The position numbers and the translations under genes are program-made. Of a DNA stretch of 64,000 bases, positions 1 to 12,100 are shown one piece after another (the stretch's first letter is position 1; the number at the start of each line of letters is the position of its first letter). This DNA is from Dreissena polymorpha (Eukaryota > Mollusca > Bivalvia > Myida > Dreissenidae): the NCBI RefSeq assembly GCF_020536995.1, contig NC_068356.1:20622309-20686308 (forward strand). The letters are read 5' to 3'. Under the pieces are notes generated by a model. That model searched no databases. It worked only from the letters and a program-made list of their open reading frames with translations, and was not told the DNA's origin.

Positions 1-162
1 ACCCCCATGGGTCAGAAATTATCTATAACGCTGTGTATATTTAAAGGTTTCAAGGAAACTTAAACTTGATAATGGAACATGATGTTTAAAATAATTCTTG
101 GTTTATTGTTTGAAAATTTTGGGAAAACAATGCTTATAGATCTTTGGCTATGTTGTTTGCAG

Positions 163-306
163 GCTGAAGCCATTCACAACCTCGGTGAAGAGATAGGTAC
201 CAAGCTGGCCAAAGCTGAGGCAATGGGAGCTGAGGGAAAAGTGGAGGAGTCCATGGAACTCATGAATGAGGTTGAAGAAATCAAGAAAAAGAAATCTTTG
301 GAAGAG
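163..306 (+). CDS. LUC7L: LUC7L exon: helical linker between the two zinc fingers
   Basis: The acceptor AG is at 161-162 after a TTGTTTGC tract and the donor GT at 307-308. The exon is 48 codons, phase 0 at both ends. It reads AEAIHNLGEEIGTKLAKAEA and onward, matching the LUC7 linker that is rich in Ala, Glu and Lys. Confidence 0.92.
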
Positions 307-3300
307 GTACTGTAATTTGTGTGACATTAAAGAATGAGTAAAAGAACATGGATTTTCATTAGTTGTTCAAACAGAATTTATGTTGGCTAGTTCGAATTTT
401 AACCCACTGAGCAATGAAAAATTTCTTGCAAGTTCTTGAATTGTAGAAACATGGTATTGAAATTAACTTTCGATATGTTGTTGTATGAGATTGCAATCCA
501 TTCTCTTTACAGCAAGAGTACAAGAACTCTATGCCAGCATCCAGTTATCAGCAACAAAAGCTGCGTGTGTGTGAGATCTGTTCGGCCTACCTGGGTATCC
601 ATGACAATGACAGACGTCTGGCAGACCATTTTGGGGGCAAGCTTCATCTTGGCTTTATCACCATCAGGGACAAACTGGCCGAATTGAAGGTACTTGTTCA
701 GATTTTATTATGTTGGGTTTTGTACTTTTTTCTCTGATGCAATTAGCCTTATAGCAACTTTTTTGATGATATAATGTCATAATGTAAAAAATGGACGGTA
801 GCAAAAATGGGATATTTCTTTGCAAAAGCCTTTATCAAATTTGTAATTTTTTAGCTCGGTGTTTTCGAAGAAACCCCGAGGTATTGTCATAGCCAGCTCG
901 TCGTGTTGTCTGACGTCCGCGTCGTGCTAAAACCTTAACATTTTGTTAATGTTTTGAACATTGGCTCTAAAATCAAATTTCTTCCACCTACAACTTTGAA
1001 ACTTTATATGTAGATGCACCTTGATGAGTTCTACACGCCACACCCATTTTTGGGTCACTAGGTCAAAGGTCAAGGTCACTGTGACCTTAAAAAAAATAAA
1101 ATCTGACAAGCTTTCATTTATTCAAAACTGCACCCGTAGCCGAGCGTGGCACCTGTTATGCGGTGCTCTTGTTTCCATATGAGGTTTTGAATCCAGTATT
1201 TTGAAAAAAATCAGTTGCCTTGGCCTCAGTTGCAAAATTGGAAATAAAGAAGCAAGTGTTGACCAAAACTAATAGTATTAAACTTATGCTTGAAGTCAAC
1301 GCATGCTGACCGTATTCGCCAGCGTGGGGAAGAGAGGGAAAAACAGCGGCAGAGGAGAGAAGAGGAGAGGACTCATGAGTCACGGGACAGAAGTAGAAGC
1401 AGAAGTCGTAGGCGATCTAGAAGCCGCAGCAGGTCACGCCGGCGGCGGTCACGATCCAGGGATAGGTAATGCATTGATGTGCAAAAATTTACATCTCTTT
1501 AACTTAACAAGAACACTCAGATGTGCTGTATTTAGTGTGTAACATTTTATATTGACCCTCTTCTTTCATCAAGTCATGACCCTTTGGTCATAACTGGCCA
1601 CATCCAATGGATGTAAGTATTGAATATTGGCTTACATTGCGATTTTTTGTTAAAAAATTCTTTATCTCTGATACAATAAGGCCTAAAGATTTTATAATTG
1701 ATATTATTAACATAATATTGTGGCACTCTAAACATTTTATTAAAAAAATGCCCAAGGGGTGCCAAGTGGTTCAATTTTAAGCTCTTTTGAGAATTATGTA
1801 AGAGCTGCTTTTTGTCTGAAATTTATCTTCTTCATTATTTGCCTTGGGAACAAGAAAGAGACTGCCTTTATTGACCAATCTTTATTAAACTTAGTCTGCT
1901 CATTGTTTTTCATTAGATCCCTACCAATAATTACATGGGATAGAAAACTAGGTAAAATAACAATCATTTTTGCCTAATCTTCATGAAACTTGGTCAGAAC
2001 AGTTTTCCAAATGATATCTCCAGTTTATGACTGGGTCATGTCAGAAATTAGGTCACCAGACCCAATTAATGAAACAATTGGTTAACACTCTAGTGGCAAC
2101 ATTTATTTCCAATATTTATGAAACTTGATCATAACATTTGTTCTGATAGTTTATTGACTAAGTTCAAAACTGGATCATGTTGGATCTAACTGGGTCAAAT
2201 AACGAAAAACCTGTGTTAATTATTCAAATTTAGGGGCGGTTTTCCTTGTGTTGCTATAGTAGAACCATGTTAACACAGTAAAAATCATCTCTTTTAACAC
2301 CTTTCTGGAACGTGATCAAAATATTTAAATAAAAAAGTTATGTTACCTTGGTTGTGTAAGAAAATGATTGTTGTTTGTTAAAAACCTGCCAGGTGTTGAG
2401 ACAATTTTGGTTAAAAGTAAGTTGTGAAAGTTTGTGTACACTTTCTGCTTAGAACAGCTTAGTTCTTTGAGGTCTCAAGTTATATTTATATCTTGGGGCT
2501 GCACTGAGCAGGTCAGTTCCTTTGTATCTCAGGTGAGCGTTCTGGGCCTTTCAGGACCTCTTCTATAGTCTATAGGGGTGGTAACTTTGATATATTTTAT
2601 TTATTGAAAGCAGGGTGACAAATGTGAACTATATGCATAACTATCTTTGTTTATTAGGGAATGTTCTAAATTAATGGCAAAACACTTCAGATCTTAAATG
2701 ATTCAGGGAAATACAGATTTGTTGCTTTTTCCTTCATGTTTAAGTGGAAATTGCTACTTTGAAAAAAGGAAATCGGCATTGCTGATTGTAAATCCAATAG
2801 ATGTATGTGTTTCTGCATTAAATCACCTTGTGTTGATGTTTCAGGTCAGGGTCCCGGTCAAGGCACTCCAGGAAGAAGTCCAGACGCAGGTCGAGGTCAC
2901 GCTCAAAGAAATCAAGGTCACGCTCGCGCAAACGTTCCAGGTTGGCTCATCAAACTCCAGTAAATACAAAACAAAGCAGGCTACACCAATTTTGTTTAAT
3001 TTTGCCTACTGGATTGAGTCTGTAAATAAATACAAGCTTGTCTTGGTATTTTTGTATCACAAGAATGTGCATGAAAAAGAAAAGACAATCTAAAATATTG
3101 AATTTAATAAAACTATTATTGTATTGCCATTTTAGTTATCCTCACCTGAGCACAAAATACTCAAGTTTAGCTGTTGAGATCACACTATGTTAGCCTAGGC
3201 GTTGTTTGTTTGCGTCATCAACAATGTAGTTACCACTTCAGAGGCCACATTTGTCGTCCCAATCTTGATAAAACTTGGTCAGTTTCCGTAAGAAGGTCAA

Positions 3301-6300
3301 TTGGTGTAAAACATTACCACCCTAGTGGCCTTAATCTTGACTAAATGTGGAAAAAGCTTTGTCAGAATGATTATTTATTGTCCCCTACCGGTTTCACCGG
3401 AGGGGACTTATGGTTTGCGCTCTGTCTGTCTGTCTGTCAGTCAGTCACACTTTTCTGGATACTGCGGTAACTTTAAAAGTTCTTAATATTTTTTAATGAA
3501 ACTTGAAACATAGATAGATGGCAATATGGACATTATGCACGTCATTTCATTTTGTTCCTACGTCAAAAATTATGGTTGCTATGGCAACAAATAGACTAGA
3601 AATAATGCTAAAAATGGTGGTTTTCTGGATCCTGTGATAACTTTAAAAGTTCTTAATATTTTTTCATGAAACTTGAAACATGGATAGATGGCAATATGGA
3701 CATTATGCACGTCATTCCATTTTGTTCCTACGTAAAAAAAATCTGGTTGCTATGGAAACAAATTTTTTTTTTAATTCTGACAGTGGTGGAATTTCTTACA
3801 ATGGTGGAGCCGGTAGGGGACTACATTGCTTGGCAATAGTCTTGTTATATATATAATTCAAAGTCTAGACAGAGATCAAATCTGGATAAAGTGCGCACAA
3901 AACTAGATCTCCACGTCAAATCTGTGTTATCACTCGGAAGCCACTATTAGGGCTCAATCTTGATGAAAATTTGTCTGGATGTTCATCTTTAAAATATCTA
4001 GGCCTAGTTCAAATACGGGTAATGTGCCTTTAAAACCTTGGTCACCATGTAAAATCTAAGAAAAACCGGGTGACTGCTATTGTCATAAATTAAGTTTATG
4101 CAACATGAAAGTGGTCAAATTTTGCCATATAACAGCTTGAAAATTGTCTTTTTAGCTCACCTTAGCACAACGTGCTCATGGTGAGCTTTTTTGATCGCTT
4201 TTTGTCCGTTGTGCGTTGTGGGGCGTCAACATTTGCCTTGTTAACTCTCTAGAGGCCACAGCTTCATGAAATTTGGTCAGAAGATTGTTTTCAATGATAT
4301 CTTGGATGAGTTCGAAAATGGTTACGTTTGCTTGAAAAACATGGCATTTTTCCTTATATGGCTATATTAAAATCTTGTTTACAACTTAACACTCTAGAGG
4401 CCACATTTATTGTCCAATCTTAATGAAAATTGGTCAAAAGATTCATCCCAATAATATCTTGGATGAGTTCGAAAATGATGCCGGTTGGTTGAAAAACATG
4501 GCCGCCAGGGGGCGAGGCATTTTTCCTTATATGGCTATAGTAAAACCTTGTCTTAATGATATCTTGGATGAGTTCGAAAATGGTAACTTTTGCATGAAAA
4601 ACATGGCCGCCAAGGGGCGGGGCATTTTTCCTTAAATGGCTATATAAGGCTATAGTAAAATCTTGTTAACAATCTAGAGGCCACATTTATAGTCCGATCT
4701 TCATGAAACTTGGTCAGAAGATTTATCCTAATAATATCTTGGACGAGTTTAAAAATGATGCCGGTTGGTTGAAAAACATGGCCACCACGGGGGCGGAGCT
4801 ATTTTCCTAATATGGCTTTAGTAAAAACTTGCTAACACTCTAGGGCCACGACTTTTATATTTCTTGGTTTACAAAACCGCCGACCCTAATTTTTGGAAAA
4901 TGGGAAAAAAAATAAAATCGGAAAATCGTCTTTTTTTTATATATTTTATTCCCGACCGCACTGAAAAACGAGCGAAACGAGAAAAAAAAACGATCCGGTT
5001 TGAGTACGGTTGCGAATAAAATCAAGTAAGTACAATCAACGATTGGTTCACATATATTACAGAGATCGGGATATTTTTCAATGTGACACAGTATGTACCA
5101 GTCCTTTTATGGGCACTTCTCAAAATTTATTTTATTATTATATTAAACATACCCGATATTATAGTAGATAAAAAAGTATTACCTTGCAATTTGATAATTA
5201 GTATAAATAATCCAATAAAACACTGCCATTATTTACGATATATGTGTTTAGGAATTTTGTAAACACGTCCGCCATAGTTTATAGGAACTGTACAGAAAGT
5301 TTGGAAATCGGAACAAATCGGTATATCTCGGAAAATCATTGATAAATGTATTTGTCGTTTTAATGCTTAGGGCCGAGTAATTTCGGCAAATCGGAACTCA
5401 ACTTGCGTATTAAAAATACTAGCTCAATTAACCGTTAAACTCCGCCTCCGTTCTCTGCAAAAGATTCGAAGGCGGAGCTATGCACGTGCTATTATTAAAT
5501 TGGAGGATTGCAATTGAGAAACAAACGCACGATTGGTTCGGCATGTTGATTGCTAGACAAAGGAAGCCAATTTTGTCGGCGCGAAATTTGTCGCTTTATT
5601 GCTTCAGACAGCAAGCGGCTTTCCTTTGATGACGTCAAACTGTCAATTCACACAGACTGCACATTTTCAGAAGACTTTAACTGGCTCCTTGTTTACAATT
5701 CCAGTAAAAACACTTGCTAACATTAAACTTTGGATTAAATTATCAAAATAAAGCAAAAGCCAAGTTGACAAATATGATTGTATTAATTCGCGTCAGTTTA
5801 AAAAAGACGTGTTGCGTTGTAAATCAACGAGTTTTCACGACAACAACAACTTTAACAAACATTACCGCGACGACGCGGGGATCGATCTACCTCGATTTTT
5901 TTCATGGACGATGTCATAAGTCCAATAAGAGCAAACACAAACTTTGTGTATGAGTAGTTTATCTTATATAAGATTTATGCAACGGGCATCGCATTGCGTA
6001 ATGGTGCGCATCGAATTACGGAAATGAAGCGCAGTTTTTCGTTTTAATGGGAGAAGAACGCATGTCATTTAATGGAGTGTTTAAAATTGCCTGATGTTAC
6101 AAAAGGTGCTTTTAGGTGACTCATTTCATTTGAAGATATAGATGTGTTTCATTGCATAATTAGATTTTTCGTCTCTGTGTTAAGGTTATAAAAGATATGA
6201 TGTCTTTGTTCTGATGTTATTAGTATTAACTTATTTTTCCAATGATGTTTTTTTTTTTTTTTTTTTTTTTTTTCGACCGCCCGATGGACCATTTTCAAAA

Positions 6301-7472
6301 TAATTTTTGTAAACCAATAAAAAAAAAAGTCGTGGCCTAGAGGTCACATTTATTTTTCGATCATCACGAAACTTAGTCAGAAGATTTGTCCCAATGATAT
6401 CTTGGATGAGTTCGAAAATGGTTTTGGTTGCTTTAAAAACATGGCCACCAGGGGCGGGGCATTTTTCCTTATATGGCTATATATGGCTATAGAAAACCTT
6501 GTTAACACTCTAGAGGGTACATTTAGTGTCCAATCTTCATGAAATTTGGTCAGAAGATCTGTCTCAATGATATCTTGGATGAGTTCGAAAATAATTATGT
6601 TTGCTTGAAAAAAATGGCTTCCAAGGGGCGGGTCATTTTTCCTTATATGGCTATAGTAAAATCTTGTTAACACTCTAGAGGTCACATTTGCTGTTTGATC
6701 TTCATGAAACTTGGTCAGAAGATTCATCCCGATTATATCTTGGACGAGTTCAAAAATGATGCCGGTTGGTTGAAAAACATGGCTGCCAGGGGGCAGGGCA
6801 TTTTTCCTTATATGGCTATAGTAAAACTTTGTTAACACTCTAGAGGCCAAATTTATATTCCGATCTTTGTGAAACTTGGTCAGAAGATTTTTCCTGATAA
6901 TATCTTGTTATATCAGGTGAGCGACTTTGGGCCTTTCAGGCCCTCTTGTTTTAACATTTTTGAATCCTGTCAGTAGAGTGAAAATGGCTATGTGCAAACA
7001 GCATAAGACTAGAACAGCCTGCGAGTAACTCACAGTCTGTTACTGTTATATGCTGTTTGCTGCTCATCATTATCTCAGGGATGGAAATGAAGCTTTTAAA
7101 ACTTGAATCTAGTAAGAACGGTCTTTAATTAAATTTAACTTTATGAAGGACTACAAATGTGTAAAAATACGTTTTAAAGTGTCAGGATTAAGACAGTAAC
7201 ATCTGTTTACAATGACTGCAAGTTAATACTATAAATGTGATTTCTGTTGTCCTGTTATATCTTGAGGCAGCAGCTGTCATGTTTTGCTTTCTATGATCAG
7301 GAAGTCAAGGTCACGGTCAAGAAGACATCGGAGTAGGTCGGGGAGTCGGTCACGGCGGCGAAAGTCTCACAAGAAGTCACGTTCCAGATCTCGCTCTCAT
7401 AAGCGCAGTTCCAGCATAGAGAATGGCTCGAGGAAGTCGTCACCCAGTTATCCCGCTATAGAGGACATGTAG
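163..7472 (+). CDS. LUC7L: LUC7-like splicing factor (U1 snRNP associated), 3' part of gene
   Basis: Five coding exons can be placed with consistent phases: 163-306, 513-689, 1296-1465, 2845-2940 and 7301-7472 (TAG stop 7470-7472). Exon order gives a charged helical linker, the second LUC7 zinc finger (CEICSAYLG, DNDRRLADHFGGKLHLGF), a basic/acidic linker, then a long Arg-Ser domain. LUC7 family proteins bind the U1 snRNP in the nucleus and influence 5' splice-site choice. The finger matches vertebrate LUC7L/LUC7L2 almost residue for residue, which makes the family call firm; which paralogue it is cannot be told. The N-terminus and first CCCH finger lie upstream of the window. Introns contain several mini-elements (B1, G1, A1), so the last intron is about 4.4 kb. 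The protein ends in IEDM. Confidence 0.93.
513..689 (+). CDS. LUC7L: LUC7L exon: second zinc finger
   Basis: The acceptor follows TTCTCTTTACAG and the donor is AAG|GTACTT. The 59 codons are phase 0/0. The exon contains MPASSYQQQKLRVCEICSAY and the His-containing DHFGGKLHLGF segment, the signature C2H2-type finger of LUC7 proteins. Confidence 0.95.
851..1174 (+). mobile_element. Family B mini-element, copy 1 (Helentron-like)
   Basis: It starts in TTTTTTAGCTCGG and ends with the hairpin-forming GGCACCTGTTATGCGGTGC followed by TCTTGTTT. GCTCGG near the left end and CCGAGC near the right end are subterminal inverted repeats. The interior carries CACCCATTTTTGGGTCA and AGGTCACTGTGACCT. It lies inside a LUC7L intron. 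Classification as Helentron-like is inference from structure. Confidence 0.75.
1296..1465 (+). CDS. LUC7L: LUC7L exon: charged linker and start of RS domain
   Basis: The reading frame gives THADRIRQRGEEREKQRQRR and then DRSRSRSRRRSRSRSRSRRR. The donor is GATAG|GTAATG, leaving phase 2. The acceptor at 1294-1295 has a weak pyrimidine tract, so the exact start is the least certain boundary of the gene. Confidence 0.82.
1975..2572 (+). repeat. Degraded family A mini-element with recognisable 3' end
   Basis: Core-like text (CTTCATGAAACTTGGTCAGA at about 1979) decays rightward. The right end (TATCTCAGGTGAGCG, then GGGCCTTTCAGGACCTCTT) is the family A 3' hairpin. No clear 5' end is visible. Confidence 0.55.
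2845..2940 (+). CDS. LUC7L: LUC7L exon: RS domain
   Basis: The acceptor is GTTTCAG at 2838-2844. The 96-nt exon keeps phase 2 and encodes Arg-Ser repeats (SGSRSRHSRKKSRRRSRSRS). The donor is CCAG|GTTGGC, a non-optimal site, so exon skipping or alternative ends are possible. Confidence 0.82.
3139..4150 (+). repeat. Old family A copy, interrupted by family G element
   Basis: A 5' end resembling CTCACCTGAGCACAA is at about 3140, with family A-like core text to 3377 and again after 3847. The intact family G element at 3378-3846 sits inside it. Confidence 0.5.
3378..3846 (+). mobile_element. Family G mini-element (Helentron-like), complete
   Basis: Subterminal inverted repeats GTCCCCTACCGG (3380-3391) and CCGGTAGGGGAC (3810-3821) are perfect. 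A 3' hairpin ATTGC-TTG-GCAAT (3825-3837) is followed by AGTCTTGTT. The interior has a CTGTCTGTCTGTC tract and two about 180-bp repeats with TTCATGAAACTTGAAACAT. A 5' stub of the same family is at 22322. Confidence 0.75.
4151..6950 (+). mobile_element. Family A mini-element A1 with about 168-bp tandem core, split by a TIR transposon
   Basis: It begins TTTTTAGCTCACCTTAGCAC, which pairs with GTGCTCATGGTGAGC to form a left hairpin. It ends with TCAGGTGAGCG, hairpin GGGCCTTTCAGGCCC and TCTTGTT. Between are tandem monomers of about 168 bp (each with CTCTAGAGGCCACATTTAT and TATCTTGGATGAGTT). A 1.49-kb DNA transposon (4844-6337) interrupts one monomer. It lies in the last LUC7L intron. Confidence 0.8.
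4844..6337. mobile_element. Nested TIR DNA transposon, 1,494 bp, non-autonomous, TAG target duplication
   Basis: The ends are inverted copies: GGCCACGACTTTT...TTGGTTTACAAAA on the left and TTTTTGTAAACCAA...AAAAGTCGTGGCC on the right. TAG at 4841-4843 and 6338-6340 restores the host monomer CTCTAGAGG when one copy is removed, so the boundaries are firm. No transposase is recognised inside; the short open frame at 5714-5953 has no visible homology. The superfamily is unsettled: a 3-bp duplication would suit PIF/Harbinger, but TAG is not their usual TWA. Confidence 0.8.
6990..7060. repeat. Palindromic fold-back repeat, copy 1
   Basis: An imperfect palindrome of about 68 bp runs from GCAAACAGCAT to ATGCTGTTTGC, with centre TGCGAGTAACTCACAG. 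A second copy, reverse oriented with its flanks, is at 19240-19350. Confidence 0.6.
7301..7472 (+). CDS. LUC7L: LUC7L terminal coding exon
   Basis: The acceptor is CTATGATCAG (ends 7300). The exon completes the split Arg codon and continues KSRSRSRRHRSRSGSRSRRR, ending SYPAIEDM and TAG. It is the C-terminal RS tail. Confidence 0.9.
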
Positions 7473-7744
7473 ATGGTCACATGACCTTCAGGAGACCATG
7501 TGACTGACTCGGAGACTAAACCAATGATTCTAAGTTTTAAGTGTAAAATGAAACTATAACTTTGTATGTGTTTATTCATGAAAATTGTTTTAATTGCTTT
7601 GTTTAAATTGCCATTTGCAGGGGTCATTTTATCACTCATTAGTAATGTTCTTAAAATGTTTTGCTGATTAAGTCATTGTAAAGGTTCTGTACAAACATGC
7701 AAATTTCTAATTTTAATGTTCTGTTCTTGCTCATGCATCATTTT

Positions 7745-7750
7745 AATAAA
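7745..7750 (+). terminator. Polyadenylation signal of LUC7L
   Basis: AATAAA lies about 270 bp after the LUC7L stop codon, followed by a T-rich stretch. It is the first canonical signal after the stop. Confidence 0.65.
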
Positions 7751-7759
7751 TCGTGTATA

Positions 7760-8438
7760 AAAACTTAAAATCTTTGAAGTGTTTATTGTTTTCTGGGAGT
7801 TAATAAAAATGTCATTAAAAAATAAAAATATTTTAAGCTAGACCCATTGTTTGACCAGAGAGTTCAATGTTTTGCCTTTTCTGCTTTTGTGGTCAGTATT
7901 AATATATGGTTGCACACTTGTTTCTTTTTACTGAGCCCTCTTGCTGTTACCATTGTGGAGTGTATGTGCGTGCTTGCTAAAGTCTGTCAATTGTATCAGG
8001 ACTCAACTGAAATCAGTCATCATAGAGTTTGAAATTACCTTGCGGCATAGATAGATGGTTTGTCACGTTTGAAACCTTTCTTCCTTCCTTAAAATTAAGT
8101 CTCTTAAGTCACTTGGGAAGTAAAATGTCAAATTGAATATTATACTGTTTGTCCAGACTGTAACTTTCATCATTATTCATGCATTTTCGCAAAAAAATCC
8201 ACTAATGTTCACCATTTTTAAAATGCCAGTTACGCACAACATCAAGTCCATGCGAGTTAAATATCAAGGTAACAAAGGTGAAAGGTTAAATATGGGAATG
8301 TTGGAGCCTAATGGTCAATTAAGAGCATTCTCGACTGGTGCTGATAAGCATCTAGTTTTAATAAGACAGTATTATTAACAAGGATTTAGTAAACGCTCTT
8401 TGTCAATGTTCATGCTGAAATTTTGTCTATGCCAAATT
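7760..8438. other. Intergenic, no recognised gene
   Basis: AT-rich sequence after the LUC7L polyadenylation signal. Short open frames (60-80 codons) show no family motif. Nothing else can be supported. Confidence 0.4.
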
Positions 8439-8440
8439 TT

Positions 8441-9989
8441 TAGCTCATCTATTTTTTGAAAAAAAAATTATGAGCTATTGTCATCACCTTGGCGTTGGCG
8501 TCGGCGTCCGGTTAAGTTTTGCGTTTAGGTCCACTTTTCTCAGAAAGAATCAATGCTATTGCATTCAAACTTGGTACACTTACTTACTATCATGAGGGGC
8601 CTGGGCAGGCAAAGTTAGATAACTCTGGCGTGCATTTTGACAGAATTATGTGCCCTTTTTATACTTAGAAAATTGAAAATTTTGGTTAAGTTTTGTGTTG
8701 AGGTCCATTTTATTCCTTAAGTATCAAAGCTATTGCTTTCATACTTGCAACACTTACTAATTATCATAAGGGGACTGTGCAGGCAAAGTTATGTAACTCT
8801 CACTGGCATTTTGACAGAATTATGTGCCCTTTTTATACTAAGAAATTGAAAATTTTGGTTAAGTTTTGTGTTTAGGTCCACTTTATTCCTACAGTATCAA
8901 AGCTATTGCTTTCATACTTGCAACACTTATTAACTATCATAAGGGGACTGTGCAGGCAAAGTTATGTAACTCTGACTGTCATTTGGACGGAATTATGGGC
9001 CCTTTATACTTAGAAAATTGAAAATTTGGTTAAGTTTTGTGTTTTGGTCCACTTTACCCCTAAAGTATCATAGATATTGCTTTCATACTTGGAACACTCG
9101 CAAACTATCATAAGGGTACAGTAAAAGGACAAGTTGCATAACTCTGGTTGTCATTTTTACGAAATTATGGCCCTTTTTTGACTTAGTAACTTTGAATATA
9201 TGGTTAAATTTTGTGTTTCGATCCACTTTACTTCTAAAGTATCAAGGCTATTGCTTTCAAACTTCATGTACTTTCATGCTATCATGAAGTTACTGTACCT
9301 GGCAAGTTGAATTTTACCTTGACCTTTGAATGACCTTGTTTCTCAAGGTCAAATTATCAAATTTTGCTAAAATTGCCATAACTTCTTTATTTATGATTAG
9401 ATTTGATTGATACTTTGACAAAACTACTCTTACCTGACATACTACAATAGACTCCACCCAAACCATCTCCCGTGCCCCCCCCCCCCCCGAATCCCCCCCT
9501 CTCTATAGTAGTGGGGGACATATTGTTTTTGCCCAGTCTGTAGGTTTGTTTGCGCCAACTTTAACATTTTGCAATAACTTTTGCTATATTGAAGATATAT
9601 TTCACAAACACATATTTTTTTTTTTTTTTTTTTTTTTAAGATCTCACAAATGACCACCACACCCTCACACTATACCCCCCCCCCACCCCCCCCCAATTTT
9701 TTTTTTGAAACGGTTATAAAACACAAATATTTATTTTTATTATTTTATTTTTGAAATACCGTCCAACCATCGCACCCAAGAATACCCTCCCCCCCCCCAC
9801 CCCCCCCACCCCCGAATTAAAAAAAAAAATTCGCATTTTTGGAAGATAATGTAATAAATGTCCACACCCCCACACTATACATCCCTCTTCACTCCACCCC
9901 TCCCTCCTTTGTGATTGAAATTGAGAGTCCCTTCACCTTTAAAAAGAAAATAGATGAGCGGTCTGCACCCGCAAGGCGGTGCTCTTGTT
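8441..9989 (+). mobile_element. Family E mini-element (Helentron-like), complete
   Basis: Left end TTTTTAGCTCATCTATTTT; right end AAAATAGATGAGCG (9947-9960), then hairpin GCACC-CGCAAGGC-GGTGC and TCTTGTT. Subterminal inverted repeats of 13 bp are perfect. The module GGCGTTGGCGTCGGCGTCCGG follows the left end. The core holds four units of about 175-185 bp (CATACTTGCAACACTTA...TTTTGTGTTTAGGTCCACTTT). Its right third is rich in C-runs and A/T homopolymers (9470-9900). Confidence 0.75.
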
Positions 9990-12096
9990 ACTTAAGTTAT
10001 CAAGATGGAAATTCATAGGAAGAAAGCTTGAATTATTGGGAAAGCAGTTCTTCAAATTGAAATGCTGATTCCTCCAAACACAGTGACATATGGTATTCAA
10101 AACATGACTATCACAGTCGTAGTTTTTACCAGTATTTGTTGAGATTTTTGTGGTAGTTGTCGCTAGCGTTTCTGAATATAATAAAAAAAAACATTAAGTG
10201 ACATTTGGAAGACAAAAATGGTCCTCAGGGCTGTGATGTACGACGAACGAATGATAGTTCTTCGTTCATCAAATTGTTAGTGGTGTACTACATGTATTCG
10301 CAAATTTGTTAATACTCCTGCAAGAAGCAGGGACTTGTGGGAGAACCCTTAATCCCGTTGTCTAAAGACTGCCTAAAAATCGAGGTCATTAAGAACTCTA
10401 CAAAATGCACAAATCCGTCAGGCTCTCAAGGCCAATGTCACAAGCGAATTTCATCATATTTGTTGTACTCTAAATACCCGCGTCACAACATGCTGTCGTT
10501 TTACTGCGTTTCAACAGTAACCACCTGTAACCCCCGATGTGCTAGGATGAACAAAGACACCCGGATTCTTTACAAAGAATAAACTGAGACTCACTACATC
10601 TATGGGGCCCTAATTACTGTCTCGTTCATGGCCGAAATGCAGCTGAAATTCAAACGCCAATATCACAATAGAGTCGAATAAGACATGGCAACAATGTGGT
10701 GTGGACGCAGTGAGATCGCCGATGACCGCCGCTTGAACGCCAAGGCATCAATATATGACAGAAGTGAAAACTCTAAGGAAGTGGCGTAAACGCGAAGAAA
10801 GCAGAATGAAGGAGCCCATGGTATTTGATATATGTAATAAAAATACATTTGCATCTTTGCGACTAACGGCGTTTTCCGAGAACAGACATATTAGTCGTAC
10901 TGAGGACGCCAGTCCTGTGTTTCGGGACATTACTGAACCATCGTGGACACGTGTGTAGAATAGTTGGGCTTTGTAACATGTACCGGTACACGTGTTACGA
11001 GAATTTAATAATATGCCATAATTGCGGAATTTTCAAATACCACAGGGATCGTTGAAAATGGTAAAACAATACACAAAAAGCGTGAGTATGATATACGATT
11101 TAAAAAAATAAGTTCATTCAGAAAACGCCTTGGATATAAGGACTGTGTGTATGCTATGATGAAAGTTTTTATCAAAATAGCGCTTGATAAACGAAAACAA
11201 ATCAGGAAGCGAAAACGCAATCAATATTTTTTTATTACCATTGGCGAAACTTCATGTTAATTACACTTCGTCTGTGCGGTAACTAGTTGGTATTTTACTC
11301 ATTCGTAGATCTACATGATCGTCTTAATTCAGGTTCTTCTAAATTAGTTGTCATGTGGGGTCACTACGGTCGTCTAAAATATTATTGTATGCAGTCATGA
11401 CAGAACATTCATAGAATATATTCGGGCTGGCAATCTCAGATTGAGATGGTAGATTTTTGCTTCAAATATGAAAATTAGTGCCTTCATTTTCCGCCGTATT
11501 TACATCACTTTTGAACAATGCTCCATCTGCCATTTGTTACTGTGAGAGAAAACACATATACTTTATATTGTAGTGTAGCAGATTTAAGCAATAAATCGTC
11601 TGCTGGTCCAGAGTGCCGTGTTTTGTCACACATTTTCAAAACAAACGCGTTCATGTCCTGTTTTAAAAGTTGTTTGGGGTTTTGCTTGAGATAAACAGTA
11701 AGTAGCTATTTAAATTTTAACTGACCACAATCTCATGCAATTGTGAATGGGAAATAAATAATACAAGAATCACACATTCAATGCCTAGTTGTTCTTGAAA
11801 GTTGAATGCTTTGAGCTTTTGACGTAAAAACTAAAATAGTAATACGCATGTGATATAAGAAAATTTATTGTTAAATGTGTATTCATGGACAATACAACGA
11901 AAACTGCATTTAAATCGGCCATGTTTTGGCAAAATACTGGCTAGACGTAGCTCCTTTTGGTAATCTGTTTCATGTACATGTTGTCTCATAGTATCGGCCC
12001 TACTGATTGGTTGTTTTATTAGATTTTTTACTATGCGCACTTGCTTGTTCTAAAAATAGCAACTTAATGGAAAAACAAAACTCTTGCTCATGATCG
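9990..12096. other. Unrecognised spacer
   Basis: About 2.1 kb without a recognisable gene or repeat family. Open frames at 10337-10582 and 10755-10958 are short and resemble no family I know. Base composition at 10.3-11.0 kb is less AT-rich than its surroundings, which could mark a decayed exon or element. Confidence 0.35.
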
Positions 12097-12100
12097 TTAA

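Noticed and set aside
9440-9960. Poly-C / poly-A rich stretch as a regulatory island
   Set aside because: It lies inside the family E element, between its core and its right end, so it is better read as element interior with homopolymer expansion.
10337-10958. Two frames of 81 and 67 codons in a less AT-rich patch
   Set aside because: No family motif, no consistent splice sites and overlapping frames on the other strand; left as unrecognised spacer.
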